Assembly (NCBI GenBank): GCA_001949185.1 | Contig: BDGG01000002.1 | Span: forward strand, 3,092,737-3,156,736 | Direction of reading: 5' to 3' | Length of the DNA stretch: 64,000 bases | Origin: Ramazzottius varieornatus | Lineage: Eukaryota; Tardigrada; Eutardigrada; Parachela; Ramazzottiidae | Shown here: positions 19,856-34,800 of the stretch, piece by piece | How the letters are laid out: each line of letters opens with the position of its first letter | How positions within the stretch are numbered: the first letter of the stretch is position 1 | Made by a program: the position numbers and the translations under genes | The notes under the pieces: generated by a model | Databases searched by the model: none | The model's input: the letters and a program-made list of their open reading frames with translations, nothing else | Told to the model about the DNA's origin: nothing

Positions 19856-22800
19856 TCATGCTTTCTCTTTGTCAACTTTGGCAGGGACAGCTGCTGTGTC
19901 ATTGGGAGATCCATGTCGATGGCTGCCATTGCTGCCTCGATCCGAAGAACTTCTGGAAGAAGATTTGGGATTTGATGTGGCTGAATTGGAAGAAGAGGAG
20001 GACGAGTCCTTCACTCCACTCTGAGATTCCTTCGGTCTGTGCTTCGACAAGTCCGTCGGTGCATCCTTCTCGCCATTGAGCACTTCCTTCTTACTTTCAG
20101 TGCTTTTCGAAGACTCCTCTTTGGTACCTTGACTAAGGTTGTTTCCCTTTGCCGGCGTTGGAGTCCTCCGAGAGATCTCTGATGCTGAGGACGAGGAAGT
20201 GTTCAACGGTCCGTTTGGGGCGTTCAAGGCAGCGTCCAACGCTCCCAAAGGAGGATAGCCGGGCGTTCGACTGTCTTGTGGACGCATGAACGAAGCTAGA
20301 TGGGGTGAGAAGAGTGGTGGCGGGCCAAGTGGGCCGGACGTTAGGTTCTTGTAGCGCATCAGCTCGTTCATGCGCTCACGATCCATTTGGCCCATTTGAG
20401 CAAATGGATTGGCCCGGAAGAAGTCTGCGGGTTGCATGCCCAGACCGCCCATGGAGGCTCCCCGGAAGCGTTGATACTGCTGCAACATCTCCCTGGCCGC
20501 GAGCGAGTCAGCGCCAAATGGTGATCGTAAGGGATCAAAGCCGGGCCACATGGGAGGGAAGCCCGGCATTGAGGGAAATAATGAAGATCGATCCATAGCT
20601 GATGATGTTAACTGATTGCCCAAAAAGGAAGGAAAGGGAGAGTCACCTGGAACATACAACCAATATTAGAGCATGTTCAAAAATCTCCTTAGCCTTTCAG
20701 CCAACCTTCTTTTTTTGCGATAGAAAGAGCTTGCACAATATGAGCCAATGGTATTTGCTTCCGATAGCTCATGCGTGATAGTTACCTGGGAAGGATGGAG
20801 GAAGACCGGGTGTGGGAGGAAGCAGACTAGCCGATTGCGAGTTAAAGTTAGGCAATGCCGATTTGGTGCGTTCAGGAACGGACAACGGGGTGTTTGCCAC
20901 GGTCAGTGGATCGCTCCTTCTGAGATCAATAGCTTTGGAATGGGCAAAAGTGGCTGGTGAAGTGGTGGCTGATGAGCGATCAGGCACTTTGCTGCTTCGT
21001 TCAGTCGACTTCCTGCTGTCCTTATTACTTGAACTACTCTCTTTACTTGGTGTCCCATCGTGCTTCTTCTCCCTTTCACTAGAACTCCGATTCTCCTTCG
21101 GCGACTCGCGTTTCACATCCGAGTTGGACGACCTTGACGAAGATTCCGCTGTGCGTTTCTTCTTCGAGCTGGACGACGAGGACCCACTTTCACGGTCTGT
21201 TTCGTCCAGCGACCTCTTCTCGCGTGGCACTTCAGATGGTTCGGGTTTCTTCTCTGATGAGGATGGTTCTTTCTTCTCGGGAGATGAACTTGAAGGACCG
21301 TTCGTTTGTGGTGCTGTGGGTGAGGCGCTTGCTAGTCCGCCGAACGCCATGGGTCGTCGCCAAGAATCCGGCGAGAATGAAGCGCCCATTGGCATGTCCC
21401 GGTTAGGCAACATGGGACCACCCGCTGCAAAGCGATGAAGGACAGGATATTGAGATGGATTACAAGTGGGGAGGGATGGTTAACTGGAATGTTGAACGGA
21501 AGTGTCAGATCAACTTACGGAAACTTAAACCAGCCATGCCAGGGCCTCCTGTCATTCCAAAATAGGGAGGACGTATAGGCCAGGGAAGAGACTGGGAAGC
21601 GGCCAGATTACGTTGTGCGGAAGCTTGGTTTAGAAGAGCGGATGAAAGATCATTTGGTACACCAGGCCTTGATAGAAAATCTGCAAAAGAACCAATACTA
21701 GTCATGCTTTACTTTGTAAGGGGGGACGTGGGGAAACGAACTGAATCAGAGCGTTTTATTTCAGGGTAGCGCACTTTTTATTTGTTGACTTTCAATGCGC
21801 GCCGCTTGGAACAACGATCTGGTTCTGTTTTTTCGCCCACATGCCAAATATTCTATCGGTATGGTTTTACGTACTGGGTAAAATTCCGGAAGTCGGGTTT
21901 GGTGCAGCGCCATAAGGCATCGAAGAACTTATTTTGGCGTACAGGGAAAGATCTTTGGTTTGGCCTGTCAGGCTGGAGAAGTCACCGAGCTTGAGGGATT
22001 CGGGTGAGCCTTGGCCTGAGCCTTGCTGGCTCTTCTGTTGATGATGATAGATCTCCCAGGCTATCCTCACGTGCATCGCGCACCATTTACCCATCTTTTT
22101 CGTGCTGGTTATTTGAGCGGAAATGTTTCCGGCGAGACTCTGGGCTGCCGCAGTGGTGGCTGCTGAATTGCCCATACTGCTAGTCAGGCCGTTCATACCG
22201 GGAAAAGTCACTCCGGGAAGTCCGTTCATCTGTCAGAGGCAAAACAGATTTCCTACATTTGGCTATATTTGGCAGATTTCCTGTTTGGCTATATTATTAT
22301 AGAAAAAGCGTAGAAAATTTCAGCTGTGCAGCCGAAATCATCGCACTGTAAACGATATTGGAAACCGCGAAGCAAAACTAGATCTGCCGGTACAACTTTG
22401 ATCATCAAAACACTTCCTGTTTTTCTGTCTTCAGCTGAATAGTGGAATTGTAGCGCTACTTACTGCCAGACTGAAATACGTGAAAAGATAATGTGCCTCA
22501 CGTACCCCAGACATGCTCGGAGGAAATGGTGAGGGCATGGAAGAAGGCATCATCGAATGTGCGGAACCAAGACCCGCTAAAGAAAGTCCTCCGGGTCCCG
22601 ACATTGCCGATGAAAACGGAGGGAAGCCGAAGAAGCCAGGAGCTCGATCAAAACCTGCGAGAGAAGCCATTGATGAGTGAGAAAAGATATTTCATATCAG
22701 CACTATGGTCACATCCTAGTATTGAGCGGAGACTTTGCAGAAAAAGGGGTGTAAAAAGTGTCGACTGACCTGCTGCTCCCAACATGGCCATCGGGTTACC

Positions 22801-25800
22801 CTGTAAGCCGGCCATGTTCATGCCGGGCGCCATCATGGCTGACGAGAACATGCCCCAGCGGGGCGAAGCTTGGAAGCTGGGATGCTGACCGTAGAGACCG
22901 GCAGCCGGATGTGGTGGGAAGGGCGAAGAGGCCGCAGCGGCACCGTTGGATGAATGGAAGAGATGTGGTGATAGTGGATTTGCCGACTGAATAACAGGAT
23001 TAAATCCTCTTTGCGTCGCTGACGGATTATGGTTGGGATTATCCGATCTAAGTGAAGCGAGCAAACAGTAAGCATCAGGTATACACAGTGGCTAGGCAGT
23101 ACGGAGGACAGATGACAGTTATCAGCTGGAGATATGAAAACTGATTTGCATGGCTATTATGCCGGAAACAAGGGAAACCTACTTGGTTGAAACGTGACTT
23201 TCCGGCCGTGGAATATTCTCACTCTTTTCGGATCGATCTCGGTCCTTGTCCCTCTCTCTGTCTTTTTCTCTATCGCGATCCTTGTCACGATGGCGATTAC
23301 GATCCCGGTGGGATTTGTGCTCTTTGTGATGGTGGTGGTCGCGATGGGATCGATGTGGTGCCGCACTGTCGGTAGCAGTGGCAGTGGTTTCAGGAAGGTC
23401 AGAAGTGGAGGAGCTGGGGGGAAGGGAAGAACTGCCGGGTATTTGGCTCGAATCAGCAGCGGCTAGATTGGGTTCTTGGGAACTCGATGGTGAGGACCTC
23501 GCTTTCGTTTCAGACCCAGACACTGTACAAGCAACCGGGGTTAGAAAGATCGCAATTTCTATGGCATGAAAAGTTTACAAGTGACAAGAATGCGATTCGA
23601 CAACCGCCGTAAATTGAGATCGAGCAGTACGTCTTGGATTTTAATGATAAGATCAGAGACAACCCAAACCTTACGGAAGTTGTTCCGACATGTTCTCCAT
23701 ACGATATTTCCAGAGGACAAGAGTGCTTACCTGTGTCAGAGCTTGAGCTTTCGGTAAGGTCTGTCCGATTCGTGGCAGAGGTTATCCCAAAAGATCCAAC
23801 TGATACACTATTCTCGGTTTTGACAATGGTAGATTCATGAGCATCGTTGGGGTTCTGTAAGGACACAGAGAAATGACTGAGGACATGTCAAAGCAATCAA
23901 CAATATCGGAAACGGTTTGGGGTTACAGACAATAACATGGGATCAGGATATACGACAATCGCTAACGGATTCCACCCAGATGACTGTATGCAAATGGCCA
24001 TGAATGAATGAAATGTCGAGTGAGGTAAAGGACCAAGACAGGCATGGAAGTAGAAGGTCTCTAATTTCCTTCACATCAGTTCTGATCAGCCTTCAGAGTA
24101 AGCCAAGCAGCAAAGGATGTGCTGCTGCTGCTGATGATCAGTAATATAAGCATAGCCAGCAATTATCTTGCTTCAGCACTAGCCTTTCCTGCCTCCTTCG
24201 GCGTAAGCTAAACGCCTTATGGGACGTTCCAGAGCTCGCAGAAGAAGCTGCATGGCGAAGCCAAAGTCATTGAGACAACAAAAGGCGGCAACGTAATTCG
24301 CTGCAGCCCTACGCTCAATTGGGCGTCGATGAGTTATACTTGAACGATTTGTTGCGCCTAATAATACACAGCGTCGACAACAGTGCGCGGTGATGCGGGG
24401 AAGGGAGGGAAGGAGGGAGAGTACCGTGGGTAAGCAATATACAGTAGCGAGTCAAAATGCATTAGGCGTTCTAAAGAAACATCTGTCACTTCAGCAGCAT
24501 CGTTTTTGCCGCTTTCTGTGTTGGTAGAAAAAGTGCCCACTGATTACCGGCAATTATGCCATCAGTCAAGTCAGCACATGTGGCGCCCTCCTTTCAGCCT
24601 CTATATGGCTTCTGTTGACGTACGAAGAAGTAACATCGTTTGGTAACATAACTTCACGAGGCAATTGAGGCGAAAGGCTGCGCAAATCGATCGTTTCAAG
24701 TACAATAAAATCGTCTGCGCGGTCACGCCATGTTTTCCCTTTATTCAAACATTGCGGACGTAAGTCTATCCCTGGCTTCACTTGCTTCCGCCCAGCAGTC
24801 TCCCCTCTGTGAAGGAGGGAGGTTTTACTCTACATCATTCTAAAAGGAACTCAGTTGATCCAATTTATCCACTCCAATCTCGCATCGATTTTTGCCTCCG
24901 CAAACAAAAGCCGGAAAAAACCTTGCTCTCAATTTTTCCTTGACAGCTTTCACAATAAAAAAGATTCTCGATCGTCCCTTAAAAAGTAACCCGTCACGCC
25001 AGTTCTTCAAAAATCTTCAACTTTGCTCTTACCATTCCTATAGTTCTAGTTATGGGCACCGCCTACCATACTGCCCATTTTCCACAGTGAGTTTGCAAGT
25101 GTATTGAGTTAACCGTTCTGATTTTTTGGTTCTTCTAAATAGCCGGCTTTGAAGCTAGCCGTAAAATTCTTTCGTAGCTGGATTCTAAACCGTTAAAACA
25201 GCACGCAGAATGTCCCAAGCAATAATCTGAGGCAGGCTTCCCGCACAGCCTATAGACCAGGGATATATCGAGAGCGGATATCACATCACATGCCGCGACG
25301 CGATTACCAGCTTAAAAGCGCTACGGGGAGTCTCTGGCCGACACTGGTACGTCCCCGATCGATGAAAGGAGGCAGGCAGCTACGCGAACTATTATCCTAA
25401 TAGTCAAAAGGCAGACTATGGCAGAAACGGATAAATATATATAACAGAGGACAGATGAAATCCAGTAATGTCAGGCTTGATCTCCAGGCAGTATAACCAA
25501 GAGGACCAAGGGGAGCCCTACTCTGTTATCTCGTCGAGTGACAAATGATGAGAAATGATACACAGAGCCTGATGTGATCTGATGTGGTGGAGAGAGTCTG
25601 AGCCAGCGAGACCGGAGGCAGAAATGTGTATATTGCATGTTATCAAATGACACTTAACAGGAAAGACAAAATTACCGACCTCAACTGTGCCGTGAACACA
25701 AAAACCTCAAGTCACGCCACATTTCAACGGCTTGTCACGCAAGAAAGCAGCAAATGGCCACTCTGCTAATCCCCGGCTATTTTTCTTGCTAAACGCACCC

Positions 25801-28800
25801 AGGTCAAAATGGCCGCTTTTTCCTCTACTCAATATTGATAGCTTCTTCGTCACGAACAAAGCCTTCAGTCGAGGGGTTTTTTCGCTTGAAAGAACATGCG
25901 CCAATTTTTTTGCACCAATACTGTCGCGACAGATTGCAACATGGATACGTGCGGTTGGCTACACATACATAAATGCCAGTGTTGTTTATTGATAGATTGA
26001 TATGCCGCAGTTTCGGTGTCGATCATTTCCGATCAACATTCACGCCTCTCTACGCTCACAATCTACTGTATATCGATTTGTTTTGCCGAACATTCAGGCT
26101 CTTCACTCTACGACTGGCACTGCAGCAGCCATTATAAGAGTTTAGTGGCCGATAGGACCGTGTATGTATAGCCAGTTTGTACTCTGTATACGCAAATAAA
26201 AAGAGGGACATAAAGACCAGACATCTAAAGCGATTAACACCGATATTTTCCCGCCCATGCTTTCCACGCCATCAACGCACCAGAAGATGTCCCCGAGGCA
26301 AAGACCAGGATTAGAGAAATCTTGTCTATGCAATATCCACATTCATCTGGACAAACACCCCTGTTCCGATCAGACAGGATTCGAACCGCCCAAGCGTATC
26401 CGACTGAACATTGTTATCACTCTCGAGGCCTTTTGACCGAGAGACCGAATGCAAATACTATATCTTTCTTGTACAAATAGTTGGTCAAACCACTGCTGTT
26501 CTTTCTGCGATAATTCTCACAAAATCATGACAACCTACGAATCATTCGGTCAACATTTTCTCCAGCACCCCTAAAGCATCCCTGTTACCCAGTCCCGTGG
26601 CATAACGTAACTTTTACATGATTATTTCCGCTTCCTTACACGCTAGTTAGTCTTCTAAGGCTTGATGAGGCAATTGCAAGCCATAAAGGCTCATATCACA
26701 GTAAAATCGCCCAAGCTACTGTTCAATGAGTTCACTAATAATTCATGGCTTACCGGCGACCTCGGTGGAATTCCAAGCACCAACACGGAGAACCGTCAAA
26801 ATGGCAACATACCACAATGGATTTTATGGTTATATGTTGCTGTTCCAAGGAAGTGAAGGAACCAAGATGCGTAAGGAGAAGTAGGGACACGAATATGGCA
26901 GGAAGCAAAGGCAAAACAAGACAGTACAAATACGTTGGACTGAAAGAACTGTCATGTAGCAGATCAGCTACTTGGTGCGCGACAGCGGAAAGCAAATGGC
27001 GTCATGTAAAGCCGCATACCATATTCTTGAGCTGACAGGCAGGCGGTTTCAAGCAGCTCAGTACGAGAACTGATCGAGACTACGTCATGCGGAGCTGGCT
27101 ATTTCAGCTTTGTATACAAGTATGTGTATGAAGCTTGAGATAGTCGAGCTGGCGAAATACCGTGAAGATAGACATGAGGCGAGACGTGCTTTTAGCTCAA
27201 GTGCAAAGCAATACGTGAACCGTCGTCTGAACAAGGAGGGTCAAAATGGTCAAAATGCAGTGCCGCCTGCCAAGCATCACCTTGCTAGCCTGGCATCAAA
27301 TGCACTTGAAAACGGTACATCCTCCTACTTCATGAAGTGATTCCTGTATCTAGCAAATCGGGGCTATGGTTTGTCGAGAAATTTCATAGGACGCAAACTA
27401 CGGCACGACGAAGGGTGGAAGATCGTCGATCTGCAGAAAAATTCCGTAGAACGACCATTGGAAACTGACGCTGCCCAAAACTTCCGTGGTCGTGTTCATT
27501 TGGATAATCACTGACAACAACAATGTTCAGAAAATGTTATTTTCGTTACATTTCGTTGCTGAGAAAATTGCGGGAGCCGTCGTACGTTTTTCTAAATATC
27601 AGACTGTTATGCCAAAGTTATAATCGGGCAAGACGGCGGGTCGCTGAGGACAAGAAGCCTAACACAAGGGCCTCAAGTGGCTGCTCGGCATTACTGACGC
27701 ATACGATATCTCAAGTGGTGGCACTTGGGCCAGCTCAAACTGCACTAGTTGCGATGGATGGCTCAGAAACTCGAGATGCTGCTCCAACGGCAATAGACTG
27801 AACAGACACTAGACGCTACTACAGCAAAATCAACTCTCGTCAACAATTTTCTCATCAAGTGCAGCAGCCACTTGAAAGGGGAGATTTTCCCCCGCAGTTA
27901 TGCCAGCCATCCTATCCATTCTGCCCCTCTTCACCGCAGTCAGACATTGGACAAGGAGAACGGCATAAAACTACACACACACACACACAGGCCTCCATTG
28001 CCCCACTTCAATGCAAATCCACTCTGCAAATGAACACCCGTTTCAAATAAACACTTGGCCGTCCTTCAAGAGCACACTACAAACCCCCCACTGCATCACG
28101 CGGACGCGAACTCGACTTAGCCAGCCACCATAACATGTGGCCCCACCCCCCAGCCCTGAAGTCGCGGGAGCCTTGCATTCTTCTCCTGCATCCTTTACAC
28201 CTTCACCCGTGATCCCGAGCAAAACGGAAACTTCCCACCGCAGTCTAATCTCCATCAAATTTCGCGAACCCTTTCGCAAATCACGCATTCAGTCTCTCGC
28301 CCTTGCCGCCCAAAACGAGACCGTATAGATTTTCCAACCAGCCAATATTGTCCATAGACAATCGAGTTTTATCGAAAGTCTCTCAGTGTGGTCATGACGT
28401 TGTTTGTCAAATTTGGGGATTGGTTTCTGTGGGATAGGTCTGACTGAAAGTTCTGCCTGGGTCAAGTGCGAGAACTCGCCGCGCTGACGGAGCATTCTTG
28501 CATCTGCTCATCCATGCCAGCCAATTCAAGTGGAGAAATGACTTCCTTTCTCGACAAGCACACGTACATTAAACGAGGTTTTTATGTTTTTCAAGTGGAT
28601 CCACAAGTGTTGTTTGTAGCACGAGGTTGGTGGCTGGGTGGCTATAGACACCGCGTCAGCGAAAGCCGGCCTTCTAGTGCCGAACTCGCTGGCCCTCATC
28701 ATCGGTACATCAAGACACATAAGGCACTATGTGCTGTTCATACACTTCACTTGAGTCCAATGAGTCGCAGTTAAATTGTCCCATCTTTGAGTCAAGCATT

Positions 28801-31800
28801 TGCATAGTCTTGAAAATGCATTCCTCAAGTGCACTACAGAGCCAATCTCCATCTCACTCCTCGATCCACCATCTGACAGCCTCAGTGTTACCATCTCCAG
28901 ACCCGCTCTTACTCAACGAGTTCGCAGCCTATGCAGATCAGGGACCTTTCTTCCTCAACAGCAATTTGGCTGCATAAACTTCTGTCCGATAGAGTTTTAC
29001 GAATCCGCCGATCCCAACTCATAAAACACACCTCCAGTGAAAACAGCTCCAAAGTATTAAAAACCCACCCATGTTGTACGCATTAATACTTCGCTGGGAG
29101 CCAACGACAAACATGTGTATCGTGAAGACCATTTGGCCTTCTTTCTACGGGGTGATGTGTGGTAGCACAAATGCAGAAGACTTACGTGTGTATTGTCAGA
29201 AGGAAGACTATCCAAAAGGTTCTTGTGATTGTCGGCAGGGACACTGTCGGGAACAGAAGGAATGTCAACAGCGTCGACGCATATGTTACTTCCCAAGGGA
29301 GCATTAGGGGAACTCATCACGCAAAGGCTGGCATTTGATCTGTAGCCACATACGCTTTATGGAGCAATCATTTCACATCATAATATTCTCGTCAGGTGAC
29401 CACAGAAAAAAGGTATCCTTCGTCCCAGAAACGACAAGCAGAAGTAACTCAAGCTAATCACCGCGCTAATTGGTGTGGCACTGAAACCTCTCAAGCACGT
29501 GAAACCGATTGCCCTTCGTTACTCTTCGATCGCCCACATCGGTAATCGATCCAGTTGAGAACTCTGTTCGATCGGGGAAAAATGGTGGTAGATTGTCGTA
29601 CAAGGCGTCAAATACGCAAACAAGGCATGAAACTGCTTACTTTTGTCAAGGAAACTTTTGGCTGCGGCGAAGTGAGCGTGCGAGCGTCAATCTCTCCGAA
29701 TACGTTGATGGTGCGAGACTGCATTCGAAGAGCATAAAAGAAGGGGGCCCATATGAGCAACTCAACGCCGGCTCTGTCCATATCCAAGCACGCATGCTTG
29801 TATGCCTGTTTGTCCAAGTGCGGAAGCTGTGATGAAGCCGGTGTAATAACCGAGGGGATACATGGTGGCCTCCCTCTGCCTTCCTTTCTCCTTTCATTCC
29901 CATTTTGAAAATGAATCGATCGATATACCAGGACGCAGTGTACTATGCGCTCTGCCAAACATTAGCCCTCGTGTCAATGCAAAGTCGCATCCAGTCAATA
30001 ATACCGCTTAAACTGCGTGGGGGAGAGAGGCGTCTTTCATTGCCTGCTACTTCCCGTGGATATTCTCTTCCTCTCTCTCTCTCTCTTTCTGTAAGCACAG
30101 CTTAAAAGTCTAGTTTGAATTTGATCGCCCGATGATCTCTGCCTGCTGACCCAGCACACACCAACGGATGGATCCTCCGCCCACAGCGCCACCTGCTCCT
30201 TCTGCCCCACAACTTCCTTCCTCCCGTGTCTTCCGCGCCACTCTACGCTCGGCTGCTCCTGTGTGTAACAGCGTGTTCCATGGATGACCGCATGACCGAA
30301 TGGGCGGAAAAATCATGGCTGAGCGGTGCAAGCTATCAGTTTGCTTTGACGTGTGGCCCGCAGAGCCATAGCTGGCCAAAACCTACTGGTCTTGAGCTAG
30401 CTCATTGCAGGTCGCTTCCCGTATCCTCTTTACACTTTAGGGGACCCACCTAACCTCCAATTCATTGTTTATTAATTAATTGCAACAAGCAGGTGCCACA
30501 TTTTACGGGAACAGGATCATCTCGTATGAAATAATGATCATTAAAAAACAAACATGCATGGGAATTGTTCAAAACTGAGACTAATTGCAGCGTCTCTTTG
30601 TTAACATTATCATTCCCTACTGTCGTGTGTTTAGTGAACGACCTCTTTGCTGTTACTCCTGTCCGAGTAATTCTGCTTCTTCGCTACAGCTTTGTTACGA
30701 TTACGATGGTATTTTGAAATTTGAAAAGTCCGATGGAAGACCATAAGCGCGTGTTTTGCTGGACGTCGGTCTGCAGATATATGGGCGACTAAAGCTCATG
30801 ATGGTGCAAAGTGTGGCTTTCGGTTGATTCTCCAGATACCGTCATTAAGTGATTCAATTATCGTTTAGTCAAATTATTCCCTCCCGTTTAGCCTCTCCTT
30901 CATCACAACAGCTCTACAGTCAATCCTATATTCAGTGAGCAGTGCGCAGCATCTGCCGCGAGTATATTTCAACACGACAACTTATCTGGCGTTCGATCGA
31001 TCGATCAGCAGCCATTCCGTGATGTGACCGGAGAGCTTCTTCTCACCAAGCTGGGAGCACGTCCATTCACTCTCAACACATCAGCACTAAAACCCAAATT
31101 ACCGCACTGTACATCCTGTTCCTCCCACCGAGGCCTGATCCCCAGCGCGTTCTTTGTGTTGGAGGCAAGGCTTAAGCATTCCCAAGAGTCACGGCAACAC
31201 ACATCGATCTCCCTGGAGAAACCACTCTGTCGCTCTCCAGCCCTTTCTTCGCTTGTCAACTCTAGAATTAATATTAATGCTCCCTCTATCCCATCCCTCA
31301 ATCTCCTCGGGATTGTATCGCTTCCGGCCTAGCCGATCGATACGATCTGGCTTTATCCCTTTCCCTCTCCCCACACCGCACTAACGACCCATATTAAAAC
31401 TTTAATACATCTTCCTCTCTTCTGCCGTACAGCTTTCAAATTCTCCTAACTCGTTCATAAGTTAGATGTATGTCCCATTTCCCTTGATCCATTTCAGCCT
31501 CTTTTCCTCTTGTCCTAAAATATATCCCGACGTGCTCATCGTCTGTTAAGCTGCTACTCACACTAACAGACGACATGGCATCAAGTTCAAACTCTCCATT
31601 ATTGATTGATACTGCCCGATTCCGGCTTTTTCCATAGTGGAAGAGATGCTGATAATGCTTTTGAAGCCGCAGCTGCAAATATGGCCATTTGGATTTGCGA
31701 ATGGTCCGCATGTATGCTCTTAAAATGCGCGTATAAACCATGGAGAGTCATGTTTATCCGATGGCAATAACATATGTACGCCCTAATTAACTCAAAGCGC

Positions 31801-34800
31801 CCGAAATTCCCTTCTTCACTGTGCCGGCCCCTCCACACCTCAAGCGCCACCTGTCCCCTCCAAACCAGTAATAAACGGACTGTGAGGTGGAGCAATGACA
31901 ATCACAGCGAAACAAAAACTGGTTCTGAGTATCGAATAATTACCACCTGGCAATTTTAGTAACTTGGAAGGCGAGGAGACAAAACTTACAAGATCGTTAC
32001 TTGAGTGGCGCAGACTTCCAGGCAATAAAGATGGAAAAGTGCGCCACTAGTAATAACGATCCCTCAAATTGTGCCTGCAAAAGCTCCCAATTGGGAAATA
32101 GCTTAATTTGAAACCAAAATGGCGGTGTGACTAGAGTACTGTGGCGTGCGACGTACGAGAGCTGAGAAGACTTGAGTGCATCGATTGGCAGCGGGTTGCT
32201 GGAGGCTCGATAGATAGCCATTGAACCAGCCACAAGGCGGTAATCATAACGGCATAATTTAATATTTAATCCTGCTTATTGAAAGGTTTGCCATGTTGAC
32301 ATAGCGCAAACAAATTGTCGATGAAGTTGTGAATACGAGTGTTTCAGAAAAGAGACAGGGCTAGTTGTACGTCGTTGCACTTCGGCATGTTGACTTGTGA
32401 TATTGAACGCTTCAGCTCACAGTCAATTCAAACAAGCTAGCCACATTCCATCCATACATTCACATCACATCAATAAAAGTGTTCACACAAAAAGATCCCG
32501 CAGCTAGCGCCATCTAGATTTATTTTTAGAACCGAATGTTATGGCCGCACAAAGCCATCAAATATTTTACGACCTCTTTTACCACCGGATACGAGTCATG
32601 CGACATGCTCCTATCTCGCCTTTCAGTATCTGCATGCCGCACACACGTCTTTGTCAACGGCATAAAGTATGGCGATACACACTGCGTACATGCGTGCTAC
32701 GGAAATGCCGCTGCGGATCATTAACCATCAAACGGGTCGTTGTTGCAGATCGGCGCAACGGTGCGCACGGACACCGCAGTACACTACCACTTCGAAATCT
32801 GCAACATGCTCATAGAGGTCCTCGTTGTAGCATGGCTTTTCGGCTCCATACCAAATGGGTCAGTTCATTTGCCTGCGTCCCCAATCACGAGTACCCTCAC
32901 CAACCTGCACACGACGTTTTTGTGCCCCCGTCGTCTGTCTTCCCTCCGATGTATCGTCTAATTTTGCCAATTTGCATAGCACCGTACGCTATAATTATAT
33001 CGATTGGCGTGTACGTTTCGACCTCGTATCGGTCATATCGACACACATCGTGTCGTAGTGACTTATCGGCGTCGGTAGAAGCCATAAAGGCTCTCTCTGT
33101 CTGTGTCCTGTTACCGAGCTTTTACTTCAGTAGCGGCACATGTCAGCTCAAGGAGTAATTAGATAATCGCTTAAGCTGCTTAACCGGCCATCAAGTGTCA
33201 TTACGCGCATAATGCAAAGGAGAGATCCTTCCTGCGGTCTATTAAGCTCTCCGGCTGCGCGCTTCCGTTGATTAAAGCCTCAGCACACCTTCCAACCATC
33301 TAAACCATTCCATTGCACACAGTCGGCCTAAAGCTACATCCTGGAAGCTCGTCCGCTACTGAAAAAGCCGTAAATAGACTGTCCATACCACAACAATTGT
33401 CGACGACATACGTTACAGAAGCCTCGGCTTATATTCTAACAGAAAATTCAGTATAGGACTAGGGGTCGTAATTCTTTCCGAAGTTCAGCGGAACGTTTTT
33501 GTTCCGTCACGTTCAGATTCTTACCTGTTTGGGGGAATCCAGTTTCCGCTCTTCAGGACCGGCGTTGGAATTATCCAGACTGCGTAAGGCGGAGATGGAA
33601 GTGCTGGTCGTATCCAGGTTGGCATCTGTCATTACCGTTGATTGCTGATGAAAATCTTGTCGAGCGGCAGGAGGTGTCAGGTTGGCTTCTCGCCTGGGGC
33701 CACTGGCCAGCAGAGACAGCAAAGTGGATGGTGGACTGCTTTTAGAGGTAGCGGTGGCGTTCTCTTCGTCCTGCCTACCGCCGGTACCGTCACTACCGCC
33801 ACCACTGCTCGTTGGGTTCCGATCCGTTACGCTGCACGGTTCCAACTTCACCTGCAACGAGAATAAAAACTATATCAAACACGGTACCTTCGTCTTTTGC
33901 TTACTCTACATTCTCCACCGGTCGCACGCATGATTGACCAAGCGACACCCAGCTAAAAAGTTCTACGGTCCAGAGCTCCTCATTGATTACGATTTTCTTT
34001 TGAACTTCATATCCAAGATTGGACCTCGAAGACAGTACTGAAATTTTTCTACGCTTGCTTTTCGACGTGGAACTACATACAACAGGGCAAATTCGCTTGG
34101 CCGATAGCTTGATTATGGAGGTTATTCGATCGTGGTTTTACGACAGTGTCAATGCGATAGGCAATTGACCATTAATAAAGCGTATAAGCGTGAGGAATGT
34201 GAGGTATGGCCGGGAGGTGTTACAGCCATGTCAAGCGCTGACAATGGTGGAGTAAACAGTGCAATAGACAAATGTGATTTAGCCACAGCGTGATCAACAC
34301 CATTCGCATTTACTTCCACCAGAGTACATACAGTGTACGACAAAATTAACCGTTAAAAATGGGCGTAACACTCCAACTGAGCTTACTTACGACTCTGCCA
34401 ATGAGAATTAGATTTTGCTGCATGGGCAAATTTCATTGGCTTTAACCATCTGGCTCCATACACCCATTTTAACGGTTTATTTTGTCGTACACTGTACGAC
34501 ACTAGTCAAGCAATCCAAGGGGAAATTAATCAGGTAGACACTTGACAAGTTGGCCAAGCATGCCTTTCAAGTTGTACCAGAGCTTTTTCTCTTTAGAGCC
34601 CCACACAACAGCCTATTGACCCGCACTACACCGCGTAAACAGTCAGCTCGCCATATTAAACTTCAAGCGGGTTTCTGCAGTGGCTTGCAGAGTATGCCAC
34701 ACTATGCCTACGGTTTCCTGACGGCATGTACGGTATACATGAGTTGGTGGCGGAGTACTTCACATCACCCCACGTATTATCACACGCTACAGGGAGTGAC

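Larger units (their letters stand above)
23855..33524 (-). other. 9.7 kb intron of the AUTS2-family gene
   Basis: This is the largest intron by far; other introns in the window are mostly under 600 bp. I see no nested gene with recognisable homology. It contains an (AC)n run at about 27972-27989, a (CT)n run at about 30070-30088, and a perfect pol III B-box-like GGTTCGAATCC on the minus strand near 26382-26392. Long introns are also typical of vertebrate AUTS2. Confidence 0.6.

Noticed and set aside
20812-21438. 208-codon plus-strand ORF, Ser/Leu-rich
   Set aside because: It is the antisense of exon 10 of the AUTS2-family gene; the minus-strand frame has consistent splice phases and family composition.
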